Source of the DNA: CAYSJU01 sp964431495
GTDB lineage: Bacteria; Omnitrophota; Gorgyraeia; Tantalellales; Tantalellaceae
Direction of reading: 5' to 3'
Assembly: GCA_964431495.1 (NCBI GenBank)
Contig: CAYSJU010000007.1
Location: 15,264-79,263, forward strand
Length of the DNA: 64,000 nucleotides
Shown here: positions 41,863 to 50,289 of the stretch, piece after piece
Numbering within the stretch: the stretch's first letter is position 1
Layout: each line of letters begins with the position of its first letter
The notes under the pieces: generated by a model
What the model was told of the DNA's origin: nothing
Databases searched by the model: none
What the model saw: the letters and a program-made list of their open reading frames with translations, nothing else
Made by a program: the position numbers and the translations under genes

Positions 41863-41878
41863 GAAGGTTGATCCAGGA

Positions 41879-42211
41879 ATGGAGATCAGGACTATCGGGG
41901 ATGTAAAAATAGCTGTTATGGAATCAAAATTTGATTCCTCAATAGCTAAAGATGAGGAAGCGGCGCTTATAGGCTTGATCCAGGGCGGCGCCGGCAAGGT
42001 CATCGGTGATCTTTCCGGGACCGAATACATATCCAGCGCGGGCCTGAGGATCCTCCTTTTAGGTGCCAAGACTTTACAGGCGTCAGGAGGCAGGTTCGTC
42101 CTTTGTTGCCTCAGACCTTACGTCCATGAAATATTCGAGACAGCGGGCTTCACCCGGATTTTTGATATCTATGATTCAGAGAAAGATGCTTTGAAAAGTT
42201 TTGGGAAATGA
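41879..42211 (+). CDS. STAS-domain anti-sigma factor antagonist, copy 1
   Basis: The 110-residue single-domain protein fits the SpoIIAA/RsbV family. DLSGTEYISSAGLRILLLGA is the phosphorylation-site helix; Ser52 or Ser53 is the expected phosphorylated residue. In partner switching the unphosphorylated antagonist binds an anti-sigma kinase and frees a sigma factor. It is 17 bases after hflC and 18 bases before the NMT1-like gene, in the same signalling cluster as the phosphatase/kinase at 43200. Confidence 0.9.
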   Translation: MEIRTIGDVKIAVMESKFDSSIAKDEEAALIGLIQGGAGKVIGDLSGTEYISSAGLRILLLGAKTLQASGGRFVLCCLRPYVHEIFETAGFTRIFDIYDSEKDALKSFGK

Positions 42212-42229
42212 CGCAAAGGTTTTACTTGT

Positions 42230-43213
42230 ATGAGAAGAATAGTAAGTATATTCTGCGTAGCTGTTCTTTTTCTCGCTTCCTATGAGGTCAGCGCTGAAGA
42301 CAGGCCTCTGAAGAAAGTCACTTTTCTTCCTCAATGGGCCCCCCAGGCCCAGTTCGCCGGTTATTACGCCGCTCTTGACAAAGGAATTTATCAAAAATAC
42401 GGACTCGATGTAACGATCCTGGATGGCGGGCCGGAACAGTTCGCATGGGATTATCTGGCGGACCACAAGGCGGATTTTGTCATTATGCAGCTTTTTGCCG
42501 CGATCCAGGAATGGGACCAGGGAGCGGCCATCGTCAATATCGCGCAGATAATCCAGGAAACAGGGGTGATGTTCGTTGCCAAGAAAACCAGCGGGATACG
42601 AGAGCCCGCTGATATGTTAAACAGGAAAGTGGGGCTATGGGATGGTCATGCCCAGCCCATAGCCTTTCTGAAGAAATATAACCTTAAAGTGGAGATCATT
42701 CCCCAGACCTATTCCGTAAATCTGTTTTTGCGCGATGGCGTAGATGTAGCATCCGCCATGTCATATAACGAATACCACACGATCATCAATTCCGGATATG
42801 ACCCGGATGAGCTGACCACATTCTTGTTTTCCGAACACGGCTTGAACTTCCCCGAGGACGGCATTTACACGCTTGAAGAGACATTCCGGAAAGATCCCGC
42901 TCTCTGCGCCGACTTTGTGGCGGCTTCGCTGGAGGGATGGGAATACGCGTTCGAGCATCCCGAAGAGGCGGTAGATATAGTCCTGAAGTATATGGAAAAA
43001 GGGCATCTCCCGGCGAACAGGATGCACCAGATGTGGATGCTGAAAAAAGTGGAAGAACTGATACTGGTCGACGGTCCCGGCCGATTGACGGGAGGGCTTA
43101 AGCCCGACGCCTTGCGCGAGGTGGCGGAAGAGATGAAGAAAAACGGGATGATAGAGAAGATCCCGGATTACGGAACATTTTATAAAAAGCCGGATATTCA
43201 TGCTGCGAAATAG
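42230..43213 (+). CDS. NMT1/THI5-type periplasmic binding protein
   Basis: The 327-residue product has a signal sequence (RRIVSIFCVAVLFLASYEVSAED) and the NMT1/THI5-like solute-binding fold: VTFLPQWAPQAQFAGYYAAL, GIYQKYGLDVTILDGGP and MLNRKVGLWDGHA. Relatives bind pyrimidine or thiamine precursors for ABC transporters. No permease or ATPase gene is nearby; instead the next gene, a membrane sensor, overlaps its 3' end by 14 bases. I infer that it delivers a ligand signal to that sensor rather than feeding a transporter. Confidence 0.9.
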   Translation: MRRIVSIFCVAVLFLASYEVSAEDRPLKKVTFLPQWAPQAQFAGYYAALDKGIYQKYGLDVTILDGGPEQFAWDYLADHKADFVIMQLFAAIQEWDQGAAIVNIAQIIQETGVMFVAKKTSGIREPADMLNRKVGLWDGHAQPIAFLKKYNLKVEIIPQTYSVNLFLRDGVDVASAMSYNEYHTIINSGYDPDELTTFLFSEHGLNFPEDGIYTLEETFRKDPALCADFVAASLEGWEYAFEHPEEAVDIVLKYMEKGHLPANRMHQMWMLKKVEELILVDGPGRLTGGLKPDALREVAEEMKKNGMIEKIPDYGTFYKKPDIHAAK

Positions 43214-45602
43214 AGGCATAACGTTCAAACTTGTCTTTTTTATCCTTACCAGCTGCGTTGTTATTTTCGCGCTGATCTTTGGCCGCAGCTATCTGGTCTC
43301 CCGCAGGATAATCACAACCAACATAGAAAATAACGCGAAGAACCTCGCGGAACTTACGGTCAACAAGATAGAGGTCGTGCTGCGCGCGGTTGAAAAAGTG
43401 CCGAAAAACTTCGCGCGTTTCAGGGTGGGCGAAGATGTCGAACGCGCCCCGGATACGATAAAGGACCTGCTGCGTTCAGTGATCAAGAACAATACCGACA
43501 TATACGGGACCACGATCGCTTATGAGCCGTACGCGTTTGACGAGGGATCACTGTATTTCGCGCCGTACTTCTGTAAAAGTGCAAGCGACAAAGAGATAAA
43601 ATTCAAATATCTGGGAGACGACCGGTACGTGTATTTTTACTGGGACTGGTTCCAGATCCCGAAAGTCCTCGGCAGGCCCATATGGACCGAACCATACTAT
43701 GATAAAGGCGGCGGGGATTTTATAATGACCACCTATTCGGTCCCCTTTTACGACGATGATGACAAATTCATGGGCGTGATGACCGCGGATATCTGCCTGA
43801 CCTGGCTCCAGAACCTCATTTCATCCATCAAGATCGGCGAGACCGGATACGCGTTCATGATCTCCGGGAACGGGACATTTGTCACCCATCCCGACGAAAA
43901 GCTCATCATGAACGATACGATATTCAGCATGGCCGAAGCCGTGCAGGATCCGCGGATGCGCGGGATAGGCAAGGATATGATAAAAGGGAATTCCGGATTT
44001 GTCCCTTTCAGGAGCATCGTCACCGGCAAGGAATGCTGGATGGCTTACGCGCCCGTGCCTTCCAGCGGGTGGTCCCTGGGCGTTCTATTCCCCAAGGAAG
44101 AACTCATGGCTGATATCAACAGGCTTAACAGAACGGTGTTCATTCTCGGGATATTGGGTTTTCTGGTCCTTTTCGCGATAATTGTCGTGATCTCCGGTTC
44201 AATTACAAAACCGCTCAGGATACTGGCCAGTAAGACCAGGGATATTGCCAGGGGCGATCTGGATTTTGAATTGACGCCCGTAAGGTCCGGGGATGAGGTT
44301 GGAAGGCTCGCGGCCGCGTTCATCTATATGAGGGAAGCCTTAAAGCGCTACATAAAGGACCTGACGGATACCACGGCGAAAAAAGAAAGGATGGAAAGCG
44401 AATTAAATATCGCGCACAACATCCAGATGTCCATTGTGCCGAAGACGTTCCCGGCTTTTCCCGATAATACGGAATTTGACATTTACGCCGTGCTGGATCC
44501 GGCAAGAGAAGTCGGCGGGGATTTTTACGACTTTTTCTTTATAGACGACGATCACCTTTTCTTCGCCCTTGGTGATGTGTCAAGCAAGGGAGTGCCGGCG
44601 GCCCTGTTTATGGCAGTGGTCAAGACCCTGCTCAAGGCAACGGCAATGGAGACCGGGGATCCTGACGAGATCATGGAGAAGGTGAACAAAGAGGCTGCCA
44701 AAAATACTTCCGCCATGTTCGTCACGATTTTTTGCGGGGTGCTGAACATAAGGACAGGGGAAATCTGTTACGCGAACGCCGGTCATAACCCGCCTTTGAT
44801 CATCCGAAAAGGCGAAGGGGTTGAATTCCTGCGCCCGGACGGCGGCATTGCCGTCGGCGCCTTTGACGGCGCGGTCTATAAAAAAGAGGAGATTATCCTT
44901 GGACCGGAAGATACCATCTATATCTACAGCGACGGGATCACAGAGGCCTTTAACGGTAAACAGGAGATGTTCTCGGAAGAAAGGCTGAGAGAGCACGTGA
45001 CTGCTCACCGCCAGGACGATATCAGGGAACTGGTCGATAGCACGTTGCGGAGCGTCAGGTCCTTTGCCGCAGGCGAACCCCAGTCAGATGACATAACCGT
45101 TATGGCGTTGAGGTTTTTTCATGCCGGAAAAAAGCGAGAAGGATCCGTGGGAAAGGCCAGGACTCTTACCCTGAAAAATGACCGGTCCGAAGTCCAGAAA
45201 CTGTCGCACGCTGTAAACGAATTTGGAAAAGAGAACGAGCTGTCCGGCAGGATCATAAACCAGGTGAACATGGCCATTGAAGAGATAGTCATCAATATTA
45301 TCGCTTACGGATACAGGGATAAGAAGGAACACCGGATAGACGTTCACATGAGGGTAGAGGACGATGACCTGCTCCTTATGATAGAGGATGATGGCAGGCC
45401 CTTTGATCCTACGGTGGTCCCGACACCGGATATTAATAAACCGATCGAGGAGAGAGAGATAGGAGGACTTGGCGTGCACCTTGTCCGCAGCCTGATGGAG
45501 GAACTGGAATACAGAAGAGAGAAAGGAAAGAACGTTTTAATAATGAGGAAGAAACTAAGGAATTCGAAGGGCCGGTCCGGCAAAGAAAGGAGAAAAAAAT
45601 GA
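43200..45602 (+). CDS. Membrane sensor with SpoIIE-type phosphatase and anti-sigma-kinase-like ATPase domains
   Basis: The 800-residue protein has, in order: membrane helix 1 (about 8-27), a periplasmic dCache-like sensor (about 40-310, with PFYDDDDKFMGVMTADI and GETGYAFMISGNGTFVTHP), helix 2 (about 313-332), HAMP (333-382), a PP2C/SpoIIE phosphatase (about 407-640; EVGGDFYDFF, GDVSSKGVPAALFMA, NAGHNPPLI, SDGITEAFN, QSDDITVMAL) and a HATPase_c domain (about 653-790; NMAIEEIVINIIAYGY, DDGRPFDPT, GGLGVHLVRSLM). Phosphatase and kinase for one STAS partner in one chain would be self-opposing, so the balance is probably set by the sensor. It overlaps the NMT1 gene. Confidence 0.93.
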   Translation: MLRNRGITFKLVFFILTSCVVIFALIFGRSYLVSRRIITTNIENNAKNLAELTVNKIEVVLRAVEKVPKNFARFRVGEDVERAPDTIKDLLRSVIKNNTDIYGTTIAYEPYAFDEGSLYFAPYFCKSASDKEIKFKYLGDDRYVYFYWDWFQIPKVLGRPIWTEPYYDKGGGDFIMTTYSVPFYDDDDKFMGVMTADICLTWLQNLISSIKIGETGYAFMISGNGTFVTHPDEKLIMNDTIFSMAEAVQDPRMRGIGKDMIKGNSGFVPFRSIVTGKECWMAYAPVPSSGWSLGVLFPKEELMADINRLNRTVFILGILGFLVLFAIIVVISGSITKPLRILASKTRDIARGDLDFELTPVRSGDEVGRLAAAFIYMREALKRYIKDLTDTTAKKERMESELNIAHNIQMSIVPKTFPAFPDNTEFDIYAVLDPAREVGGDFYDFFFIDDDHLFFALGDVSSKGVPAALFMAVVKTLLKATAMETGDPDEIMEKVNKEAAKNTSAMFVTIFCGVLNIRTGEICYANAGHNPPLIIRKGEGVEFLRPDGGIAVGAFDGAVYKKEEIILGPEDTIYIYSDGITEAFNGKQEMFSEERLREHVTAHRQDDIRELVDSTLRSVRSFAAGEPQSDDITVMALRFFHAGKKREGSVGKARTLTLKNDRSEVQKLSHAVNEFGKENELSGRIINQVNMAIEEIVINIIAYGYRDKKEHRIDVHMRVEDDDLLLMIEDDGRPFDPTVVPTPDINKPIEEREIGGLGVHLVRSLMEELEYRREKGKNVLIMRKKLRNSKGRSGKERRKK

Positions 45603-45847
45603 AACTGAACGTAAAAGCTTTTGCCCTTGCGGGAGGTATCTTGTGGGGCGCATCCATGTTCATCCTCACCTGGTGGGTGATGATGTTCATGGGCAATACG
45701 GGAGATCCCACGATAGTCGGGAAGATGTATTACCTCGGTTACTCTGTAAGCCCGGTAGGCAGTGTTATAGGCGCGATCTATGGTTTTTTCGACGCCGGTA
45801 TCGGATGCGCTGTTTTCGCGCTTATTTATAACAAGCTGGCGAAGTAG
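45599..45847 (+). CDS. Small holin-like membrane protein
   Basis: The 82-residue product has two predicted membrane helices (FALAGGILWGASMFILTWWVM and SVIGAIYGFFDAGIGCAVFALI, read approximately) and resembles proteins annotated as bacteriophage-holin-like in candidate phyla; no phage genes are near. The start overlaps the stop of the sensor gene (AAATGA), so it is coupled to it. Function unknown; it may be a membrane accessory of the sensor. Confidence 0.7.
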   Translation: MKLNVKAFALAGGILWGASMFILTWWVMMFMGNTGDPTIVGKMYYLGYSVSPVGSVIGAIYGFFDAGIGCAVFALIYNKLAK

Positions 45848-45874
45848 CCAGGCCGCGTTTTTTTGCTCGGCTTC

Positions 45875-45903
45875 TTGTAAAGCCTGCCCGTTAGCGGTAA
45901 AAT
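45875..45903 (+). promoter_or_regulatory. Possible promoter of the lipoprotein-STAS pair
   Basis: TTGTAA (45875-45880), 17 bases, TAAAAT (45898-45903), 68 bases before the lipoprotein ATG. Confidence 0.4.
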
Positions 45904-45971
45904 AATGGTGGCAGGGGTAGTATTTTTATGCCCGGGAAGAAGAGGACACATAAGAAGGAGGGGAGGTCGTT

Positions 45972-46310
45972 ATGAGGAGATTTCTAGTTATTGTAATAAT
46001 GTTGTGCCTGGCCGCCGGCTTTACGGTTATCGGGTGCGGTCCCAAAAAGGCCGCCACAAGCCTGGAGGCCATAAACATATCAAAGACACTGGCCCCGGTG
46101 GATAAAAAGACAAAATACCTTCTTTCCCAGGCCTGGGGGTTTTTGAATTCCGGGAAGCTGCGTGACGCGATCAACACGTCGCAGTATGTCATACGGAACC
46201 TTGACAAGAATTCCTCGGAAGCTCAAAGAATACTCAGGAAATCGCAGGATGCGATGGCTGTCCAGCTGCAGAAAGCGGCGAGAGAGGCCAGGGGAGCCGC
46301 CCGGAAGTAG
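45972..46310 (+). CDS. Small lipoprotein
   Basis: The 112-residue product starts MRRFLVIVIMLCLAAGFTVI followed by GCGP, a lipobox (VIGC) at residue 22. The mature part is helical: SQAWGFLNSGKLRDAINTSQYVIRNL looks like a single tetratricopeptide-type helix pair, and the end is Ala/Arg/Lys-rich. GGAGGGGAGG precedes the ATG. It lies directly upstream of the second STAS gene (13-base gap). Confidence 0.8.
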   Translation: MRRFLVIVIMLCLAAGFTVIGCGPKKAATSLEAINISKTLAPVDKKTKYLLSQAWGFLNSGKLRDAINTSQYVIRNLDKNSSEAQRILRKSQDAMAVQLQKAAREARGAARK

Positions 46311-46323
46311 AAAGGGGAAGATT

Positions 46324-46692
46324 ATGCCGTTCAAGATGGATATCAAAGAGCAGAAGGAAGGGATCTTTGTGGCCAGGATGGAAGGGAGCCTTGATACGGA
46401 GACAGCTCTTTTGTTCGATGAAAGTGTGAAGCCATATCTCGCGCCGCCCACAAAGGCCCTGATACTGGACATGAGCAAGCTGGCTTATATAACAAGCATG
46501 GGGCTTGGGTCGATATTCCAGGCCAGGAAGGCTCTTGAAGCGGGAGGGGGAAAACTTATCATAACAAATCCTCAGCCGCAGATAAAAAAGGTGTTCGAGA
46601 TCGTAAAAGCTCTGCCCAGAAGCCTGATCTTCGAGAGCATAGAAGAGATCGACAGGTACCTGGATGCCATGCAGAAGAAAGAGATTAAATAG
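46324..46692 (+). CDS. STAS-domain anti-sigma factor antagonist, copy 2
   Basis: From ATG 46324 the product has 122 residues and the STAS pattern VARMEGSLDTETALLFDE, ALILDMSKLAYITSMGLG and SIFQARKALEAGGGKLII. The phosphorylation-site region reads ITSMG, so Thr57 or Ser58 could be modified. The frame stays open upstream into the lipoprotein gene but without similarity there. The TAG stop lies within the left arm of a REP-like repeat. It may be a second partner of the sensor at 43200. Confidence 0.88.
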   Translation: MPFKMDIKEQKEGIFVARMEGSLDTETALLFDESVKPYLAPPTKALILDMSKLAYITSMGLGSIFQARKALEAGGGKLIITNPQPQIKKVFEIVKALPRSLIFESIEEIDRYLDAMQKKEIK

Positions 46693-46741
46693 GGACAGCG
46701 ACCATTTTTGTGTTTTCAAAAAATGGTCGCTGTCCCTATTT
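46687..46741. repeat. REP-like inverted repeat, copy 3
   Basis: AAATAGGGACAGCGACCATT and its exact complement flank a 10-base loop. The arm includes the stop codon of the STAS gene, and the repeat stands between two convergent genes, so it could act as a bidirectional terminator. Confidence 0.9.
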
Positions 46742-46757
46742 AATTACACCCCCGTTA

Positions 46758-47981
46758 TTACAACGCGATATGTATCCTCAGTCCGTAGGCGAATACAGGA
46801 TCATCAGGGCTGTTACCGTCGCCGTTCGGGTTCCATACAAGCTGAAAGTCAGGGCTTATAGAAAATACCTTGTTCAGCTTATATCTGTAGTATATTTCAA
46901 AGTGGCCTTCGGGAAGGCCGGGGTTCCCGGCCTTTTTGTATTGTTCGCTCGGCACGTCCTGGCCGACCAGGAAAGCGAACACGTCATTTTCTCTTTTCCA
47001 GTATTTGCCGGTCATCCTGGCGCCGGCCAGCCATGCCATATAGATGGGCGCGCCTCTTCCGGCCGGGATCACATCGGGGCGCTGCCATCCCAGGCGGCCG
47101 AACACGGCGAACACATCCGTGATCATCTGGTCAGCGGTGAAACCGTAGCCGTAATTCATCTCTTTGGTCCTTGAACTTTGCGCCTGGCCTTCATTGGTAA
47201 GTTTGCTATGGAACAGGGTGTTCATGAAGCCGTAAAGCTTGTAATTGCCGTCCCATTGTTGCGGGTCCAGATCAAAGAGACAGGCCGGTTTCAGATTGAT
47301 CTCCCATGTGTACATGCCATTCTTGAAGATCCTTTCCCAATCGGCGTCAGCCTCGAAAAAATTGAATTTAAATTCAAAGAAACGCGCCGCATCGGGACGT
47401 AATATCGAATAGATCGTAAAACAGTAATCCTCGGGCCATTCTATTGCCGGGAATTTATCGGCCAGATAGGTGAGAAACTGAGTGTCATCATCCCACGCGT
47501 ATATAATACGGCCCAGTTCATGTTCCGGGATCGTTTTTCCACATTTGATTATAAGTTGCTTATCGAATAAAAATTGTTCATACCAGAATTTGCGCGCGCG
47601 GATATTTCCCCCGACATCGTAGGCGTTATAATTCACGTCACTGAAAAGATCCATATCGTTGTTAACTGTGTTCCCCACGCCCGTTTTCAGCTGTATAGCC
47701 GCGACCCCCCAGTCGCCGAATTCCTTTTTCATATCCAGATACAACACCCATGAATAACCGAATTTGCCGCCTTTTGCGTTATTGGGATCGGGTGAGCCCT
47801 GGAGGAGAAAGGTGGAAGTCGGTGTTATGTAAAAATCCAGGGCTTCTACCGCGATGCCTTCTCCCGGGGTGTATTCCACCCAGCTGGCAGACCCATCAAG
47901 CTCATCAGCTCGCACCAGGGAAGGGAGCAGGGTCAAAAAAAGGCAAAGTGACAGGACCAGGAGGACCGGCTTTTTCTTCAT
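46758..47981 (-). CDS. OprB-family outer-membrane porin
   Basis: The 407-residue product starts MKKKPVLLVLSLCLFLTLLP with cleavage after VRA, and its mature part is an alternating-hydrophobicity protein without long helices. SKLTNEGQAQ, MNYGYGFTADQM and FEIYYRYKLNKVFSISPDFQ match carbohydrate-selective OprB porins, and it ends in strand-like YGLRIHIAL. It implies an outer membrane. ATG 47981 is chosen over an upstream TTG. A TATAAT lies only 7 bases before the ATG, so the message may have a very short leader. It is the first minus-strand gene after a long plus-strand run. Confidence 0.88.
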   Translation of the reverse strand: MKKKPVLLVLSLCLFLTLLPSLVRADELDGSASWVEYTPGEGIAVEALDFYITPTSTFLLQGSPDPNNAKGGKFGYSWVLYLDMKKEFGDWGVAAIQLKTGVGNTVNNDMDLFSDVNYNAYDVGGNIRARKFWYEQFLFDKQLIIKCGKTIPEHELGRIIYAWDDDTQFLTYLADKFPAIEWPEDYCFTIYSILRPDAARFFEFKFNFFEADADWERIFKNGMYTWEINLKPACLFDLDPQQWDGNYKLYGFMNTLFHSKLTNEGQAQSSRTKEMNYGYGFTADQMITDVFAVFGRLGWQRPDVIPAGRGAPIYMAWLAGARMTGKYWKRENDVFAFLVGQDVPSEQYKKAGNPGLPEGHFEIYYRYKLNKVFSISPDFQLVWNPNGDGNSPDDPVFAYGLRIHIAL

Positions 47982-48000
47982 GTTCAAATTATACCTGATA

Positions 48001-48063
48001 AATAGGGACAGCGACCATTTTTTATTCTTACTTTCAGATAGAGAAAATGGTCGCTGTCCCTAA
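48001..48063. repeat. REP-like inverted repeat, copy 4
   Basis: TAGGGACAGCGACCATTTT (48003-48021) and its complement (48044-48062) surround a 22-base loop of different sequence from copies 1 and 2. It lies in the divergent gap before the porin. Confidence 0.9.
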
Positions 48064-48071
48064 TAAATTCC

Positions 48072-48100
48072 TTGAAAATATCCAGATAGGGGTATATAAT
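48072..48100 (+). promoter_or_regulatory. Promoter of the potassium-channel gene
   Basis: TTGAAA (48072-48077), 17 bases, TATAAT (48095-48100), 43 bases before the ATG. The channel gene therefore probably stands as its own unit. Confidence 0.7.
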
Positions 48101-48143
48101 TTGCTATTGTTGACAATTTAGAAAAATTGAAAGTAAGGAAGAA

Positions 48144-48941
48144 ATGGAAAGCAACCCCATATCCGCTGAAATAGAGACCAAGATGATAGAAGGCGAGGCC
48201 CACCTTTTCCTTTCCCAGGAAAAGTATTACGAGGCATTTGTCGCTTTCAGGAAAGCCGGGCATATCCACAAAAGGCAGGGGAACAGCAAGCAGGCCGCGT
48301 TATGTTTCGCTTCAGCGGCAAGCAGCTGGAGCATGAGGTCCGGAGAGAAAACATTCGCCCGCGGGGCAGCCTCTTATTCGGAAGCGGCTAAAGAAGCGGA
48401 AAAGAGCGGTGACCTGGAATATGCTTCCCTGCTCTACAAGTACGCGGCCATAAATTATGAGAAAGATATGGAATTTGACAATTATTCACAGTGCTTTTAC
48501 AGCTCAAAAGAACTCTACAGGAAATTTTTGCTCCGTTCCCTTATTACTCCCGGAAAGATCCATCCAATAGCGGAGAGCCAGGAAGAAAAAGGCCCGAAAG
48601 GCGTCCTGAAGCGCGTTTTCCTGTGGTTTGTATTGACGTTCTCATGTCTTGTCTGGGGGCACGGCGAAAGGGCCTCAAGGACGTTTGTTTCAGGCACGGC
48701 CGTGGTCTTACTGTCGGCATTTTCCTTTACCTGGGGTCAGGTAGTGAGAGAAGGAATAGTCCTTAAGCCAGCCTTCCTCGAAGCCCTGTATTTCAGCGTG
48801 ATAACGTTTACCACCGTGGGTTACGGCGATATTATCCCCGCGGGCTTTACTAAAGGCGTGGTAATGGTCGAAGCGATCTGCGGGCTATTCCTTATACCCC
48901 TATTCATAATCGGCCTCGCCCGCAAATACCTCAGGGCGTAA
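48144..48941 (+). CDS. Potassium channel with cytoplasmic TPR/SNAP-like domain
   Basis: The 265-residue protein has an N-terminal half (residues 10-135) of repeated helix pairs such as KYYEAFVAFRKAGHIHKRQG, SKQAALCFASAASSW and DLEYASLLYKYAAINYE, of the TPR or alpha-SNAP type. The C-terminal half has helices at about 157-173, 182-199 and 238-258 and a pore loop with the selectivity filter TTVGYGD (223-229), the hallmark of K+ channels. It is shorter than RCK-gated channels and has no RCK or cyclic-nucleotide domain. Gating by a partner protein through the repeats is an inference. Confidence 0.88.
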   Translation: MESNPISAEIETKMIEGEAHLFLSQEKYYEAFVAFRKAGHIHKRQGNSKQAALCFASAASSWSMRSGEKTFARGAASYSEAAKEAEKSGDLEYASLLYKYAAINYEKDMEFDNYSQCFYSSKELYRKFLLRSLITPGKIHPIAESQEEKGPKGVLKRVFLWFVLTFSCLVWGHGERASRTFVSGTAVVLLSAFSFTWGQVVREGIVLKPAFLEALYFSVITFTTVGYGDIIPAGFTKGVVMVEAICGLFLIPLFIIGLARKYLRA

Positions 48942-50118
48942 AATTCCCCAGCTGTTCCAGAAAATTACCCCGGGCATGACCGCATCTTATCATGCTAAGC
49001 ATTTTTTCCTTGATCTCATCTTCCAGCGGCTCAGGACGGGTATCCGCCAGCGGTGTTCCCGGCAGAGGTATGAAATAATGCAGGTTCAGCCTGGCTTTAT
49101 GCTTTTCCGCGAGCGACCCCATGAATTTTAATGTATCAAGCCTGTCCTGTCTGGTTTCGCCGGGTATCCCTAAAAGCACGTCAACGATCGGCGTGAAACC
49201 GTTCCCCTTCAGTATCTTTACGGAATCCGTTATATCCTCCACATTGTGGTCCCGTTTCATGATCCTTAAGACATTTTCACTCGCGCTTTGTCCTCCAATG
49301 AGTATCTTTGTATTCCGCACGTATTTTTTTAGGATCGATGCGGCTTCAGGGAACCGGACAAGCTTGCGTGGAGATACCTCGGAAGGGAAGTTCCCGAGAT
49401 TTATCTTTACGCCGGTCGAGCGCACCTCTTTCAGGAGGGATTCAAGCCCGGACAGATCAACGTTATTATTTTCAGAGCCGTAGGAAAGAGCGTCAGGAAT
49501 AAGAAAATATATTATCTCCCTTCCGGCTCTTTTCATGTGATTGGCGGTTTTTTTTACGTATTCGATGCTTCTTTCCCTTATACATCCGAACATGCGGGGT
49601 GTCTGGCAGAATGTGCATCCTGTTTTGCAGCCCCTTCTTATCTCCACCGGAGTAAGGAAACCTATTTTGTAGGCAAAAGGCGGATAACTGTCAAAGTCTT
49701 TTAATGGGAGTGGATATATTATCCTTTCCTTATATTTACCGCCTGTTTCATAAAGCGAATTAAGAAAATGTGGCAGGGATTCCTCTGTTTCCCCTACAAA
49801 GGAGAAGTCAGCGCCTGCCTTCAGAACGTTTTCGGGCAGCGCGCTTGTATGCGGACCGCCACAGATGATGATCACCTTGGCGCCGAGGGTTTTTCTTATA
49901 AGTTTGATCTCCTTTTTTACATTGTTGAATTGGGGGGTGCAGAATGAGTAGGCCAGTACAGTTATATCACTGTCCGCCCTTGATTTACGTATAGCCGCCT
50001 CAGCCGTATCCGCGGTATCTATAACGAATTTTCCCGGGACCATCCTTTCCTGCAACAGCCCTATAAGCACTGCCAGGGTATATGTATTATACCCGGACCA
50101 CCTGAATATTATTCTCAT
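48931..50118 (-). CDS. Radical SAM protein with B12-binding-like N-terminal domain
   Basis: From ATG 50118 the product has 395 residues. The N-terminal part (1-135) looks like a cobalamin-binding Rossmann fold (VIIICGGPHTSALPENVLKA and GADFSFVGETEESLPHFL) but lacks a clear DxHxxG. The radical SAM cluster site is C164-x3-C168-x2-C171 in RRGCKTGCTFCQTP. The order resembles B12-binding radical SAM enzymes of unknown reaction. AGGAAAG precedes this ATG; another ATG 51 bases upstream is possible. It overlaps the 3' end of the channel gene by 11 bases, tail to tail. Confidence 0.88.
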   Translation of the reverse strand: MRIIFRWSGYNTYTLAVLIGLLQERMVPGKFVIDTADTAEAAIRKSRADSDITVLAYSFCTPQFNNVKKEIKLIRKTLGAKVIIICGGPHTSALPENVLKAGADFSFVGETEESLPHFLNSLYETGGKYKERIIYPLPLKDFDSYPPFAYKIGFLTPVEIRRGCKTGCTFCQTPRMFGCIRERSIEYVKKTANHMKRAGREIIYFLIPDALSYGSENNNVDLSGLESLLKEVRSTGVKINLGNFPSEVSPRKLVRFPEAASILKKYVRNTKILIGGQSASENVLRIMKRDHNVEDITDSVKILKGNGFTPIVDVLLGIPGETRQDRLDTLKFMGSLAEKHKARLNLHYFIPLPGTPLADTRPEPLEDEIKEKMLSMIRCGHARGNFLEQLGNFTP

Positions 50119-50200
50119 CTTTCCTATTATAGCAGGTTCCCAAAATAAACACAAAACTGTCCTTTTCACAGCGCCGTTTTCCTTATTTGCAAAATTTTTC

Positions 50201-50229
50201 TTGACAAATCATCAAAAAAGACGTATATA
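50201..50229 (+). promoter_or_regulatory. Promoter of the 1849-residue exported protein
   Basis: Perfect TTGACA (50201-50206), 17 bases, TATATA (50224-50229). A strong GGAGGG lies just before the ATG at 50290. Confidence 0.7.
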
Positions 50230-50289
50230 GGTCTATATGGGTTTCGTTAATTATCAAATAAAATTTGATAAAAAACAAAGGAGGGTAAA

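Noticed and set aside
45599..45847. Prophage remnant based on the holin-like gene
   Set aside because: No other phage gene is near, and the gene overlaps the sensor gene as part of an operon.
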